A DNA stretch of 59,546 nt from Desulfovibrio sp. (GCA_017450275.1 JAFSVD010000016.1:1-59546); one strand, 5' to 3'. Shown: positions 23,977-32,412, counted from the stretch's first letter. Notes: generated by a model not told the origin, from the letters alone. Program-made: numbers and translations.

Positions 23977-26418
23977 CTAAAACATTTGGCGCATGAGATC
24001 TTCCCCTGATTCCTGCGCATGGGTTTCAAAGGGGATTTGTTCGTTGATGGTGCCTTGGGTGGCACGGGAGCCCTGGTAGGGCATATCCGACTGGTAGGCA
24101 AAATTGCCTGACATTGTGATATTTGTTGGTTTGACAAAATCCTGGGCAGGATAGAAATCTTCCACCTTGAGGCGGTAGCGTTTAAAAATCGGTGCCGCTG
24201 TTCTTCCGCCCTGTTCGGTTTTCCCCAAGGGTTGAACCTTGTCGTAGCCCACATAGACGCCGGTCACAAGATAGGGAGAAAAGCCGATAAACCAGGCGTC
24301 TCGAGCCTGGTTGGAGGTGCCAGTCTTTCCTCCGATCGATCGCCCTTCGATTTTAGCACGCGAGCCTGTGCCGGTATTGACGGCGTTTTTGAGCATGGTG
24401 TCCATAATATAGGCGTTTTGTGGACTGATTGCCTGCCAATGTTCGGGATCCTGGCGATAGAGTTCATGACCCTCGGCATCGAGAATTTTGGCAACCATAC
24501 GGGGGCGCACGCCTTGTCCTTGATTGGCAAAGGCGGCATAGGCTTGTGTCATATTGAGCGGTGTGACCCCGACAGCGCCGAGGCTTATGGCCAGTTCTCT
24601 GGGGAAATTGGGCTCAAGGCCAAGCTGTTTCGCCCGAACAATCACCTTGTCGATGCCGATTTCCTGGGCAACGCGAACAGCGCAGGTATTGCGAGAGAGC
24701 GCCAAGGCTTGGTAGAGCGGAATTTCTCCCTTGAAGTTGCGCTCGCTGTTGTTGGGGCGCCACACTTCGTGGGTGTAGGGATTGACATAGACAAAGGGGC
24801 CGTCAAGCACAATGGAGAAGGGGGTAAAGCCGTTATCCAAGGCTGTGGAATAGACAATGGGTTTAAAGCTCGAGCCGGGTTGGCGGCGAGCCTGGGTTGC
24901 TCTGTTGAATTGCGTATTGCCGTATTCATAGCCCCCGATCAAGGCCACCACATTGCCTGTCTGCGGCTCAATCGAGACCAAGGCGCCCTGCACCAAGGGT
25001 ATTTGCTGCAGGCGCAGGGGAATGGGCTTATGAGGGGCAATGGTATCGGGATCAAAGGCCTGGCTTTCGGTGCTTGTTTTGCCATTGCTTTTTTTGACGG
25101 TTTTTTGCTCAACAGCCTGCACCCACACAAGATCCCCCACATCGAGAACGCGTCTGGCATCCCCGATAAAGGAGCCGCCAAAGCCAGAGACATGGTGGTT
25201 GGGACGTCGTGCCCAGGACATCCTCGAAACCGGAATTTCTCCGATATACCCACCGCCCAAGGCAACGGAGACAGAGCGGGCTTGAACGCGGGTCACCAGC
25301 GCCTTGCACCAGCTGCCGCCCGCTAAATCGATGGGGGTAAAGCGGCTCTTTGCGAGGAATTGCTGCTGCTCCTGGGCATTGAGTTTGGCAACTGGCCCTC
25401 GCCAGCCTTGGCGCTTATCCACCTCTTCGAGCCCTGTCCGCATGGCCCAATTGGCAGCCTCCTGATGGCGGGGATCCATCACCGTCTGCACGGTGAGACC
25501 AGCCTCATACACATAGTCTTCCCCGTATTTGCGGGTGTTGACCCCAAGCGCCTTGAGATTGTCTTCGGTGAAGAATTCGATCAGCATCCGCCGAACCTCT
25601 TCAACATACCAGCTTGCGCTGCCTTCCTGCGATTCAGGCATGCTCCAGTACACCAAGGGCTCCTGCAGCGCCTGTTCGTATTCGGCGTTGGAGATCCACT
25701 GCAATTCCTTCATGCGGCCAAGCACGTATTTTTGGCGGGTTTTGGCGGCTTCAGGATGTCTGAAGGGATTGTAGTTGCTGGGTGCCTTGGGAAGGCCGGC
25801 TATGACCGCGCTTTCGGCCAGCGTGATGTCTGAGGCGTGTTTGCCAAAATACGTTCGTGCAGCTGCCTCAACCCCGTAGGCGTGTTCCCCAAGATAGATG
25901 TGATTCAAATAAATGGTCAGAATATCGTCCTTGGAGAGATTTTTCTCCAATTGATAGGCGAGAATCGCTTCCTTCATTTTCCGGGTGTAGCTGCGTTCAC
26001 TGGTCAAAAGGAGCTGCTTGATCAGCTGCTGGGTAATGGTACTGCCCCCCTCGCCCGTATGCCCTTTTTTGAAATTGTTGATCGCTGCTCTCGCTATGGC
26101 AAAGGGATCAACGCCAAGATGCCTGTAGAAGGAATCGTCTTCAGAGGCCAGAAAAGCCATGGGCAGAAATTTGCTCATCTTGGTCAAGGGAATGACAAAG
26201 CGTCGTTCGTGAGCGAAGGTGGCAATGACGGTTCCGTTGGCATCGAGTACCGTGGTCGCCTGCGGAGGGCTGTAGTCAGCAATGCGCTTGATATTGGGCA
26301 AATCGCGGCTTGCCCAGTAGAGGAGCAGGCCTGCGCATGTTCCTGCGCCAAGGACAGCCAGAAAGAGGAGAAGAAGGAAGATCGTGAAAGATTTGCGGAC
26401 AACTGATGCGATATTCAT
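23977..26418 (-). CDS. mrcA: Class A penicillin-binding protein (PBP1A type)
   Basis: The 813-residue enzyme polymerises and cross-links peptidoglycan at the inner membrane. A short cytoplasmic start is followed by a membrane anchor (FTIFLLLLFLAVLGAGTCAG). The glycosyltransferase domain contains ASEDDSFYRHLGVD and GGSTITQQLIKQ; the transpeptidase has the active-site GSSFKP, SRN and GKTGTS motifs. ATG at 26418 is chosen because it places the anchor at the N-terminus; the ribosome site is weak. The extreme C-terminus ends at the target duplication of a miniature element, so the original tail may have been slightly different. Confidence 0.93.
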   Translation of the reverse strand: MNIASVVRKSFTIFLLLLFLAVLGAGTCAGLLLYWASRDLPNIKRIADYSPPQATTVLDANGTVIATFAHERRFVIPLTKMSKFLPMAFLASEDDSFYRHLGVDPFAIARAAINNFKKGHTGEGGSTITQQLIKQLLLTSERSYTRKMKEAILAYQLEKNLSKDDILTIYLNHIYLGEHAYGVEAAARTYFGKHASDITLAESAVIAGLPKAPSNYNPFRHPEAAKTRQKYVLGRMKELQWISNAEYEQALQEPLVYWSMPESQEGSASWYVEEVRRMLIEFFTEDNLKALGVNTRKYGEDYVYEAGLTVQTVMDPRHQEAANWAMRTGLEEVDKRQGWRGPVAKLNAQEQQQFLAKSRFTPIDLAGGSWCKALVTRVQARSVSVALGGGYIGEIPVSRMSWARRPNHHVSGFGGSFIGDARRVLDVGDLVWVQAVEQKTVKKSNGKTSTESQAFDPDTIAPHKPIPLRLQQIPLVQGALVSIEPQTGNVVALIGGYEYGNTQFNRATQARRQPGSSFKPIVYSTALDNGFTPFSIVLDGPFVYVNPYTHEVWRPNNSERNFKGEIPLYQALALSRNTCAVRVAQEIGIDKVIVRAKQLGLEPNFPRELAISLGAVGVTPLNMTQAYAAFANQGQGVRPRMVAKILDAEGHELYRQDPEHWQAISPQNAYIMDTMLKNAVNTGTGSRAKIEGRSIGGKTGTSNQARDAWFIGFSPYLVTGVYVGYDKVQPLGKTEQGGRTAAPIFKRYRLKVEDFYPAQDFVKPTNITMSGNFAYQSDMPYQGSRATQGTINEQIPFETHAQESGEDLMRQMF

Positions 26419-26518
26419 GGCGTTCTGTACAAAACAGGCAAAGGGGTTGGGAATATCCAGTATTCCATAAAAATTTCTACCAAAAAGCAAAAGAGGGCGT
26501 CAAGGGAGCTCTCCCCAT

Positions 26519-26553
26519 GAAAAAGAGCGGAAAGTTGAACACTTTCCGCTCTT
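26519..26553. terminator. Terminator after dsrC
   Basis: AAGAGCGGAAAGT and ACTTTCCGCTCTT form a perfect 13-bp stem with a 5-base loop. On the minus strand a T run follows, ending the dsrC transcript. Confidence 0.9.
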
Positions 26554-26630
26554 AAACGAGAAAATCATGCAAGCCAACAGCGTTTGTAAGCGCTCTTTGG
26601 CTTTTCAGCTCTCTCTGTCTTTTTTGGCTT

Positions 26631-26948
26631 CTACACACATCCGGTGGGCTTGGGCAAGCCAGCCATCTTACAAGCTCCTTTACCAGGTCCTGAGGGGAAG
26701 AGCTCGTAGACTTCTTTCAGTTTGTAGCCAGTGTTTTTGGACAGAATACGAACCATGGGCGCGATGCCATTCTTTTTGTAGTAGTCTTGCAGGAAATCAA
26801 GAATTTTCTGATGGTCAGGAGTAAGCTCGGCGATACCTTCAGAATCTTTCACATACTCAAGCCATTCAGGGCACCAGTCGTCAAAACGCAACAGGAAGCC
26901 GTCTTCATCTACTTCGAAACTTTTTCCTTTAAAGGTAATTTCAGCCAT
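26631..26948 (-). CDS. dsrC: Sulfur carrier protein DsrC
   Basis: The 105-residue protein is the sulfur-carrying partner of dissimilatory sulfite reductase. It takes up sulfite sulfur as a trisulfide that the membrane complex DsrMKJOP then reduces. The C-terminal arm GPGKGACKMAGLPKPTGCV has both conserved cysteines, 11 residues apart with the last as the penultimate residue, as needed for full function. The start (MAEITFKGKSFEVDEDGFL) has the strong ribosome site AAGGAGGA. It is a single-gene unit with a structured leader and its own terminator, as is usual for this very abundant protein. Confidence 0.95.
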   Translation of the reverse strand: MAEITFKGKSFEVDEDGFLLRFDDWCPEWLEYVKDSEGIAELTPDHQKILDFLQDYYKKNGIAPMVRILSKNTGYKLKEVYELFPSGPGKGACKMAGLPKPTGCV

Positions 26949-26978
26949 GCGCGTCCTCCTTGGACAGTGTTTCGGCAT

Positions 26979-27033
26979 GCAAGAGAAAAATCTTGCTGTA
27001 TGGATTTGCTAAAAGCCGATGCAGTTCGGCTTT
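26979..27033 (-). promoter_or_regulatory. Two hairpins in the dsrC leader
   Basis: AAAGCCGA/TCGGCTTT (27012-27033, 8 bp, followed on the minus strand by TTTT) and GCAAGA/TCTTGC (26979-26996) lie between a possible promoter (TTGCTT-N17-CATAGT near 27070-27105) and the dsrC ribosome site. They could stabilise the message or attenuate it. Confidence 0.45.
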
Positions 27034-27188
27034 GAGAGCAACGGTAATACGTAGAAAGGACTTTTATAGGTGGCGGTACTATGACACAAAAAAAGCAATA
27101 AAGCAAGTGGTCGAGCGTTTTGCTTCTTGGCCTTGATGGGGCTATGGTGGGATGCGATCATCGGAACCAATCATCAAGGACTCTTTTC

Positions 27189-27431
27189 ATGCGAAATGGC
27201 TTGACAACGATAGCTCTTGGACTGCTCGCGCTCTCTCTGCTCCCCAACGCGTTGTGGGCAAAGCCCAGCGAGAAGGCAAAGGAAAAAACCGCAAAGACCC
27301 GCGTTCTTGAGCAGGGAGCTCTGAACAAACGCAAAGGGGATGAATCGCAGAAGAAGGCCTTTTTTGCCAATGGCCTTGTGCGCCTCTCGCGTTTTGAAAT
27401 GAATCCTCGTCCACAAGAGCCCGGCAACTAG
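27189..27431 (+). CDS. Small exported protein, unknown function
   Basis: The 80-residue protein starts at an ATG with AAGGA upstream. It has a clear signal peptide (RNGLTTIALGLLALSLLPNALWA). The mature part is about 56 residues, rich in Lys, Glu and Arg (KPSEKAKEKTAKTRVLEQ), without cysteine or a lipobox. I do not recognise it. It is divergent from dsrC and its end overlaps that of roo by four bases on the opposite strand. Confidence 0.55.
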   Translation: MRNGLTTIALGLLALSLLPNALWAKPSEKAKEKTAKTRVLEQGALNKRKGDESQKKAFFANGLVRLSRFEMNPRPQEPGN

Positions 27432-28636
27432 GCCTGTTCGCATTTGGCGATCAGCGCCTTGGCCATGGTCTCTCCGAAGGCATGGCAGGCTTTGAGCACG
27501 TCTTTTGTCGGGCGCCATGCGCATTTGAGGGGCTGGCAGGGCATCTCCATCCCCATGGAAGCCAATGCTTCGTGGATGATCTTGGCAGATTCGCCTGACC
27601 AGCCGTAGGAGCCAAAGGCGCCACCGATTCTGTGCAGGGGTTTTAAGCCCTTCATATAGGTCAGTTGGGCGCTCACCAAGGGCAAAATCGTGTTGTTGTG
27701 GGTGGGGGAGCCGGCAATCACGCAGCCGCAATCGGCAAGCTCTGTTTGAATGGTGCTGTGGTGGTTGTTTTTCGTCGACATGATGCGAATAGGCACCCCA
27801 TTGTCTTCAAGACCGCTTCCGATGGCATAGGCCATCTGCTCGGTTGAATGCCACATGGTGTCAAAGAAAATCAGGGCTTTTTTCTGGGGCTTTTGCTCGG
27901 CGAGATTTCGGTAGGTTTCAACAATCGCCCGGCAGGCATCAACGCCCCGATGGATGAGGCCGTGATCAGGCGCGATCATGTCGATATCGAGCTTTTCCAC
28001 GATAGGCAATGCTTTGAGCACAATGGGCGAGTAGGGCAAGACGATATTGTAGAAGTATTCCTTCACACGGTGTTCGTAGTCGCCTTTGTCCTTGTATTCA
28101 TCGAGAAAACGAACTGTTGACGCGATATTTTGGCCAAAGATATCGTTTGAGATGAGGAGCTTTTCCTCGGGGATATAGGATACCATGGAATCTGGCCAGT
28201 GGAGCATACGGGTCTCTTGGAAGACAACGGTACGTTTCCCCAAGGAGATGGAATCACCGCTTTTGACCGGAACCAAGGGCCAATCGGTTTGCCCATAATA
28301 GCCCTGGAGCGATTTCATGCCTGTTTGTGAGACAAAAATTTTCTCGGGTTTGGTTCGTTCCACGATCTCTGCCAAGGAACCGGCATGGTCGAATTCCATG
28401 TGATTGCAGATGATATAGTCGATTTTTTCAGGATCCAGGGTTTTGGCCAGTCGGCACAAGAGTGTTTTGCCAAAGCCCGGATAAACGGTGTCAAAAAGCG
28501 CGTTTTTTTGATCTTTAATCAGATAGGCGTTGTAGGTGGTTCCTTCGGGTGAGGTCGAATACCCGTGGAAATCACGGTGATCATAGTCGACACAACCGAC
28601 CCAAAAGATATCATTTTTTATGGCTACGGGTTGCAT
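27428..28636 (-). CDS. roo: Rubredoxin:oxygen oxidoreductase (flavodiiron protein)
   Basis: The 402-residue protein reduces oxygen to water (and can act on nitric oxide) using electrons from rubredoxin. The N-terminal metallo-beta-lactamase domain carries diiron ligands: HMEFDHAG near residue 79, LHWPDS, SNDIFG and PDHGLIHRG. The C-terminal flavodoxin domain binds FMN (FFDTMWHSTEQMA, GSPTHNNT, GSYGWSGESAK). The start at 28636 (MQPVAIKNDIFWVG) has GGAG upstream. It is third in the dfx-rub-roo cluster, but a hairpin separates it from rubredoxin, so it may have its own promoter or be expressed at a lower level. Confidence 0.94.
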   Translation of the reverse strand: MQPVAIKNDIFWVGCVDYDHRDFHGYSTSPEGTTYNAYLIKDQKNALFDTVYPGFGKTLLCRLAKTLDPEKIDYIICNHMEFDHAGSLAEIVERTKPEKIFVSQTGMKSLQGYYGQTDWPLVPVKSGDSISLGKRTVVFQETRMLHWPDSMVSYIPEEKLLISNDIFGQNIASTVRFLDEYKDKGDYEHRVKEYFYNIVLPYSPIVLKALPIVEKLDIDMIAPDHGLIHRGVDACRAIVETYRNLAEQKPQKKALIFFDTMWHSTEQMAYAIGSGLEDNGVPIRIMSTKNNHHSTIQTELADCGCVIAGSPTHNNTILPLVSAQLTYMKGLKPLHRIGGAFGSYGWSGESAKIIHEALASMGMEMPCQPLKCAWRPTKDVLKACHAFGETMAKALIAKCEQA

Positions 28637-28672
28637 GCCTGGCTCCGTCAGTGATGATACTTGAAACACAAG

Positions 28673-28703
28673 AAAGAAAAGGCCGGGCATTCGTGCCGGC
28701 CTT
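28673..28703 (-). terminator. Hairpin between rubredoxin and roo
   Basis: AAGGCCGGCA pairs with TGCCCGGCCTT (one bulge) and is followed on the minus strand by TTTTCTTTCTT. It probably gives partial termination after rubredoxin. Confidence 0.6.
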
Positions 28704-28714
28704 GTATTCAAAGG

Positions 28715-28855
28715 CTACTCTTCGGGTTCAAACTGATCCTTGCCAACGCCGCAGACCGGACACGTCCAATCGTCAGGAAGATCCTCAAAGGCGACGTTGT
28801 CGTTTTCCGCAGGATCATACACATGGCCACAAATGGTGCAAACATATTTTTTCAT
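28715..28855 (-). CDS. rub: Rubredoxin
   Basis: This short gene encodes 46 residues starting [17 protein letters not shown]. The two knuckles CTICG and CPVCG supply the four cysteines that bind one iron. Trp, Pro and Asp residues of the core (DDWTCPVC) are in their usual places, though it is a few residues shorter in the middle loop than typical 52-residue rubredoxins. The ATG follows a GGAAGGAGTC ribosome site. It passes electrons to Roo and probably also to desulfoferrodoxin, whose gene ends 15 bases upstream. Confidence 0.93.
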   Translation of the reverse strand: MKKYVCTICGHVYDPAENDNVAFEDLPDDWTCPVCGVGKDQFEPEE

Positions 28856-28870
28856 CGACGACTCCTTCCT

Positions 28871-29251
28871 CTACTTGTCGGCTTTCCACAATCCATGCAG
28901 ATTGCAATAGGCTCTGGCGGTGACTGTTTTCGCATCCGTGGCAAAAAACGCTTCCGGGCTGTCTCCTGCCTGCAGATCTTTGCGCAGAAGCATGCTTGTG
29001 GTTAAAAGTTCAATCCACTCGATATAGTGCTTTTCGACCATGGGGTGGGCAACGCTGCCAACGCTGACCTTGTAGCCGCCTTCCACAGCCTCAATCACCG
29101 GCACGTGTTTTTCCTTGGCAGCATCCACGGCGCCTTCCTCAAGCAGTTTCATCGGCTGATTACAGCAGGTGGGCACGCAGCTGCCGGCATGGACAATTTC
29201 AATGATGTTGCCGCACAGTTCACATTTATAGCATTCACGATTTTTCGGCAT
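28871..29251 (-). CDS. dfx: Desulfoferrodoxin (superoxide reductase)
   Basis: The 126-residue protein reduces superoxide to hydrogen peroxide without making oxygen. The N-terminal desulforedoxin-like domain has CELCG and the paired CC (TCCNQP) for the FeCys4 centre. An extra Cys precedes it (ECYKC). The catalytic domain has [19 protein letters not shown] and the CNLHGLWK end that form the Fe(His)4Cys site. The start has GGGAGGT. It leads the dfx(rbo)-rub-roo group known from Desulfovibrio. Its control region has been altered by a type 2 miniature element ending about 45 bases upstream. Confidence 0.95.
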   Translation of the reverse strand: MPKNRECYKCELCGNIIEIVHAGSCVPTCCNQPMKLLEEGAVDAAKEKHVPVIEAVEGGYKVSVGSVAHPMVEKHYIEWIELLTTSMLLRKDLQAGDSPEAFFATDAKTVTARAYCNLHGLWKADK

Positions 29252-29295
29252 CAGAACCTCCCTTCGAAAAGAGTTGAAAGAAAGTTTTTTTCTAC

Positions 29296-29592
29296 AGGTC
29301 TATTTCATTCACATTGGAGAAAATCCACAACCGCAGATCATTCCCAGTTCCGATAGAGTCCATCTTCCGACTGAGGAACTGGGGGCGAAATTCGCGAAGA
29401 AACGGGTACAATGCAGAGGTGGAAAAAAGGACGAAACACAAGCACCATACGTGCTGGTCGAGTTGCCAGCTTGGCATCAGCGATAGGGGGAACGGCTACG
29501 AAGGCTTGCCTTACCCTGTCTGCCACACCCGCCCTAGGGCTACGGTGCGAGGTATACGTTTCTATTTTCTAGAATATGAATGAAATGTAACA
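29296..29592. mobile_element. Type 2 miniature inverted-repeat element, 297 bp
   Basis: The left end AGGTCTATTTCATTCACATT and right end (reverse complement TGTTACATTTCATTCATATT) are imperfect inverted repeats of about 30 bp. They are flanked by identical CTAC at 29292-29295 and 29593-29596. The interior has no credible gene. Together with flanks it fills the 486-base gap between dfx and the gene at 29739. Confidence 0.8.
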
Positions 29593-29738
29593 CTACTACG
29601 CTAGCTCGTAAAAAGAAGCAAGCAGAGAAATTCGAATGCTTGCCGTGATCCCTTGGAGGCTATGCCCTTGTTTGGGGTTTTTTGTAAGGGGAGCAAGCAC
29701 AACAAAGCATGGAGTCAGAAAAAAGCGAAAAAAAGCAC

Positions 29739-30566
29739 CTATTCAGCCGTATTCGGTTTTTTTGCCCGTATGCCAATAATATTGGGGATAATGGGCTCAA
29801 AGTAGGCAAAAAGACTCTGGGGGTTGTTTGCCTGATCCCGGTAAATAAGACCTGCCTCAGAGCCGCCTTCCACATACATGGTTGTTCGAATATCCTGATA
29901 GCTCTCAATCAGGCAGGCAGCCAGGTCGTAGGGGCGGATGGGGGATTGGCAATAGATAAACAGGACAAAGCCATGTCGGTCGATCCCCACAGCGGCGATG
30001 GCGTGTTTATCACCCGTGCTTGGCCAGAGAATTTTGTGGGTACGGGTGAGCAGACGGTAGTTTTGGATGACAAGTTGGTAGTGCCTGAGTGTCTCAGCCA
30101 AGGATCTCGGATCGCCTTCTAAAATCGTGACAGAGGGCAGGTTGGGGATGTCGGGATTGGCGACAAAAAACGCCCCAAAGCGGCTTGCAAGGCGGGGGTT
30201 GTTGACAATTGTCCCATAGCGTAAATACCCCGTGCTTGTTTTTCCGTCTTGTTGGTACATGGAGGCATTGATGGCAGCAGAGAGATCGTCGTCAAAGAGC
30301 CAGGATGAGAGCGTTTTTGCCTCTGTGGGCGAGGGGGAATGCCCAAGCACAAAGGTATACTGGGCTGGGTCTATGCGAAGGAGTGTGACCTTTGTGCTCG
30401 CATGGCAAGCTATATGGGCAATGCTCAGCCCATGGCCAAGGTCTTCCCAGTGTAAGGCGGCATGGGCTGTTTGAGCACCAAGGAGCGCAAGGAGGAAAAG
30501 GAGAAGCAATACGGGCTGTTTCAAGGGATGATCGCTTGGTTTGATGTTGACACGGTCTTTTGACAT
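29739..30566 (-). CDS. Exported phosphodiester glycosidase-like (NAGPA) protein
   Basis: The 275-residue precursor has a signal peptide (PVLLLLFLLALLGAQTAHA after a polar start). The mature part resembles the phosphodiester glycosidase domain of the lysosomal uncovering enzyme. Markers are SAAINASMYQ, the central GIVNNP-like TIVNNPRLASRFGAFF, AAVGIDRHGFVLFIYC and the late MYVEGGSEAGL. Bacterial members are thought to act on cell-wall or exopolysaccharide phosphodiesters in the periplasm. The ATG has no ribosome site, and a dispersed repeat begins 13 bases upstream, so the control region may have been altered. Confidence 0.7.
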   Translation of the reverse strand: MSKDRVNIKPSDHPLKQPVLLLLFLLALLGAQTAHAALHWEDLGHGLSIAHIACHASTKVTLLRIDPAQYTFVLGHSPSPTEAKTLSSWLFDDDLSAAINASMYQQDGKTSTGYLRYGTIVNNPRLASRFGAFFVANPDIPNLPSVTILEGDPRSLAETLRHYQLVIQNYRLLTRTHKILWPSTGDKHAIAAVGIDRHGFVLFIYCQSPIRPYDLAACLIESYQDIRTTMYVEGGSEAGLIYRDQANNPQSLFAYFEPIIPNIIGIRAKKPNTAE

Positions 30567-30578
30567 GGTATTTTTGCC

Positions 30579-30696
30579 GATACCTGAATCCGTGAGCTCT
30601 TGGATCGAAAAGAGCGTTTTTCAGCTGAAGTCCACGAACGACAAGGGGGGTATGGCGGTTCAAGAAATTTCGGGAGCGTTCCACATTGGAGAAAAT
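30579..30696. repeat. Dispersed repeat shared with the interior of the type 1 elements
   Basis: GATACCTGAATCCGTGAGCT, then TTTTCAGCTGAAGTCCACGA and GGTTCAAGAAA follow in the same order as at 19193-19300 and 21206-21310. The end (CACATTGGAGAAAAT) matches the terminal module of the type 2 elements. The gene-free stretch 30567-30959 holds nothing else recognisable. Confidence 0.65.
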
Positions 30697-30959
30697 ACAG
30701 CACACAGTGGATTTTTGCAATGCAAAGTATGTACGTGCATTGATACATGGTGATGCTGACAATTTGCAAATAGTCATTTTTAGGCAGTTTTCTTCAATAA
30801 AAATAATACCACATCGCATGCCTGTAACGACATGGCTTGTGGTTTTATAGCATGGCGAGTCGAGCACACCCCTGTCTGAATCCACAATGGAGGCGGACTT
30901 GGATTTGCTTGTATGGAGAAATTCCTCCGATATTGGAAGGGGCTTTTGGGAGAATGCCT

Positions 30960-31826
30960 ATGCATATAGGATCGTTGATTGAGAAGCACACGGCGCCGTT
31001 TGTTTCGCTTGAATTTTTTCCCCCAAGCGACGAGGCAACACTGCCGGCCTTCTACGATGTGGTTGAAAAGCTCAAAGCCATCAATCCGCTCTTTGTGTCG
31101 GTGACCTATGGCGCAGGAGGCAAAAAGCAGGATCGAACGCTCGATGTCACAAAGAAGCTCGTCGAGATGCATCTCCCCACTATGGCGCATCTGACCTGTG
31201 TGGGGGCAAGCCACGAGCGTATCGAGCGTTTTTTGGGGTCGTTGGAATCGATTGGGGTGCATACGGTCTTGGCGCTTCGTGGGGATGCTCCCACAACGGA
31301 TTGGGTTCCTGAAAATTCGAGCTTTCAGCACGCAAACGACCTTGTGCGTTTTATCAAAACCCGTAAACCCGACATGGGCGTTGGGGTGGCCTGCTATCCC
31401 ACGCCGCATCCGGAATCCCCCTCCTACGCCTTTGACCGCGCTCATACGGCAGAAAAATTGGTGGAGGCGGATTTTGGGATTACGCAGCTCTTTTTCGATG
31501 TGCGGGAATACGTGGCCTTGGTCGAAGCGTTGCGTGCCCTCAATATCACAAAGCCCATTATCCCTGGCATTCTCCCTGTGCAGAGTTTTGCCTCCCTGCG
31601 CCGTATTCTTTCTTTAAGCGGAGCAGCCATTTCCGGCAAGCTCTATCTGCAATTGGAAGAGGCGGATGCCAAGGGCGGCGCAGACTATGTGCGAGCAGCA
31701 GGACTGACCTTTGCTGAATCCATGGTCAGGCGGCTGTTGGACGCAGGGGCTCCTGGGGTGCATCTCTATACCTTAAACAAGGCGGATATGTGTCTTGCCC
31801 TGATAGATCGCTTGAGCTTGCATTGA
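30960..31826 (+). CDS. metF: Methylenetetrahydrofolate reductase
   Basis: The product of about 288 residues reduces 5,10-methylene-THF to 5-methyl-THF with FAD, serving methionine synthesis and C1 metabolism. Motifs include SLEFFPPSDEA near residue 16, SVTYGAGG near 47, LTCVGAS, LRGDAP near 107 and ACYPTPHPES. The ATG at 30960 has GGGAGA seven bases upstream; ATG at 30954 is also in frame. The protein is near the usual size. It precedes the sigma-28 promoter of flgM by only 16 bases. Confidence 0.93.
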   Translation: MHIGSLIEKHTAPFVSLEFFPPSDEATLPAFYDVVEKLKAINPLFVSVTYGAGGKKQDRTLDVTKKLVEMHLPTMAHLTCVGASHERIERFLGSLESIGVHTVLALRGDAPTTDWVPENSSFQHANDLVRFIKTRKPDMGVGVACYPTPHPESPSYAFDRAHTAEKLVEADFGITQLFFDVREYVALVEALRALNITKPIIPGILPVQSFASLRRILSLSGAAISGKLYLQLEEADAKGGADYVRAAGLTFAESMVRRLLDAGAPGVHLYTLNKADMCLALIDRLSLH

Positions 31827-31841
31827 GTGGTGACCTTGTTT

Positions 31842-31868
31842 TAAAGATTTTTGGTTTTTGGCCGATAG
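31842..31868 (+). promoter_or_regulatory. Sigma-28 (FliA) flagellar promoter
   Basis: TAAAGATT (31842-31849) and GCCGATAG (31861-31868) are separated by 11 bases, against the consensus TAAAGTTT-N11-GCCGATAA. It drives transcription toward flgM, about 240 bases downstream. Confidence 0.85.
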
Positions 31869-31874
31869 GAAGAG

Positions 31875-32111
31875 AAATACCGCAAGAGGCCGCTGTGTTT
31901 TCTTGCGGAACGAAAAACAGATGTTTTTTGCAATAGGGAGAGGCCACGCACCATGGCCATTGGAAGGAGCAGCATACAACGCTCCTTGTGATCCATAAAT
32001 GCAATGACTCTTCATTGGAAAATCATGCAGCAATGTATGATATAAGATGCTATTCAGTGATGTTTTTGGATAGTTCTTATGGTGCATTTGGGTTTGGGGA
32101 GGGAAAAGTCT
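31875..32111 (+). ncRNA. Structured leader or small RNA before flgM
   Basis: Downstream of the sigma-28 promoter come three stems: CCGCAAGA/TCTTGCGG (31880-31908), GGCCA/TGGCC (31942-31958) and AAGGAGC/GCTCCTT (31964-31987). Two smaller ATGA/TCAT-type stems follow. No credible open frame is present. A possible sigma-70 promoter (TTGGAA-N15-TATGAT, about 32018-32043) lies nearer flgM. Whether this is a leader or a separate RNA cannot be told. Confidence 0.4.
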
Positions 32112-32405
32112 ATGCAGATTTCTTCATCACTTCAAAGCACACTCACCAAGACCACCCTCTATCAGGCAGATCGGATGCAAGCGGTGAAAACCACGGCAGC
32201 CCCTGATGCAGGAAGTTTTGACAGTGTTCAGTTTTCGCCAGATGCGTTACTGTTGTCTGAGGCAACGCGGACTGCGCAGAACGCCCCGGATATTCGGCAA
32301 GAAGCCGTCGAGAAACTCCGTATACAGGTGGCAAATGGTTCCTACAAGCCAGACAGTCGCTTGATTGCGGAGAATCTGGTCAACGATGCTGCTTTTTGTG
32401 TGTAG
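32112..32405 (+). CDS. flgM: Anti-sigma-28 factor FlgM
   Basis: The 97-residue protein holds sigma-28 inactive until the flagellar hook is complete and FlgM is exported. The N-terminal half is polar and disordered (MQISSSLQSTLTKTTLYQAD). The C-terminal half has the sigma-binding helices (DIRQEAVEKLRIQVANGSYK then DSRLIAENLVND). The start has GGGAGGG upstream. A sigma-28 promoter about 240 bases upstream gives the expected negative feedback. A strong terminator follows at once. Confidence 0.92.
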   Translation: MQISSSLQSTLTKTTLYQADRMQAVKTTAAPDAGSFDSVQFSPDALLLSEATRTAQNAPDIRQEAVEKLRIQVANGSYKPDSRLIAENLVNDAAFCV

Positions 32406-32412
32406 CGTGGAC

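Noticed and set aside
29300-29590. Open frames inside the type 2 element
   Set aside because: They are short, lack ribosome sites and are built from terminal-repeat sequence.
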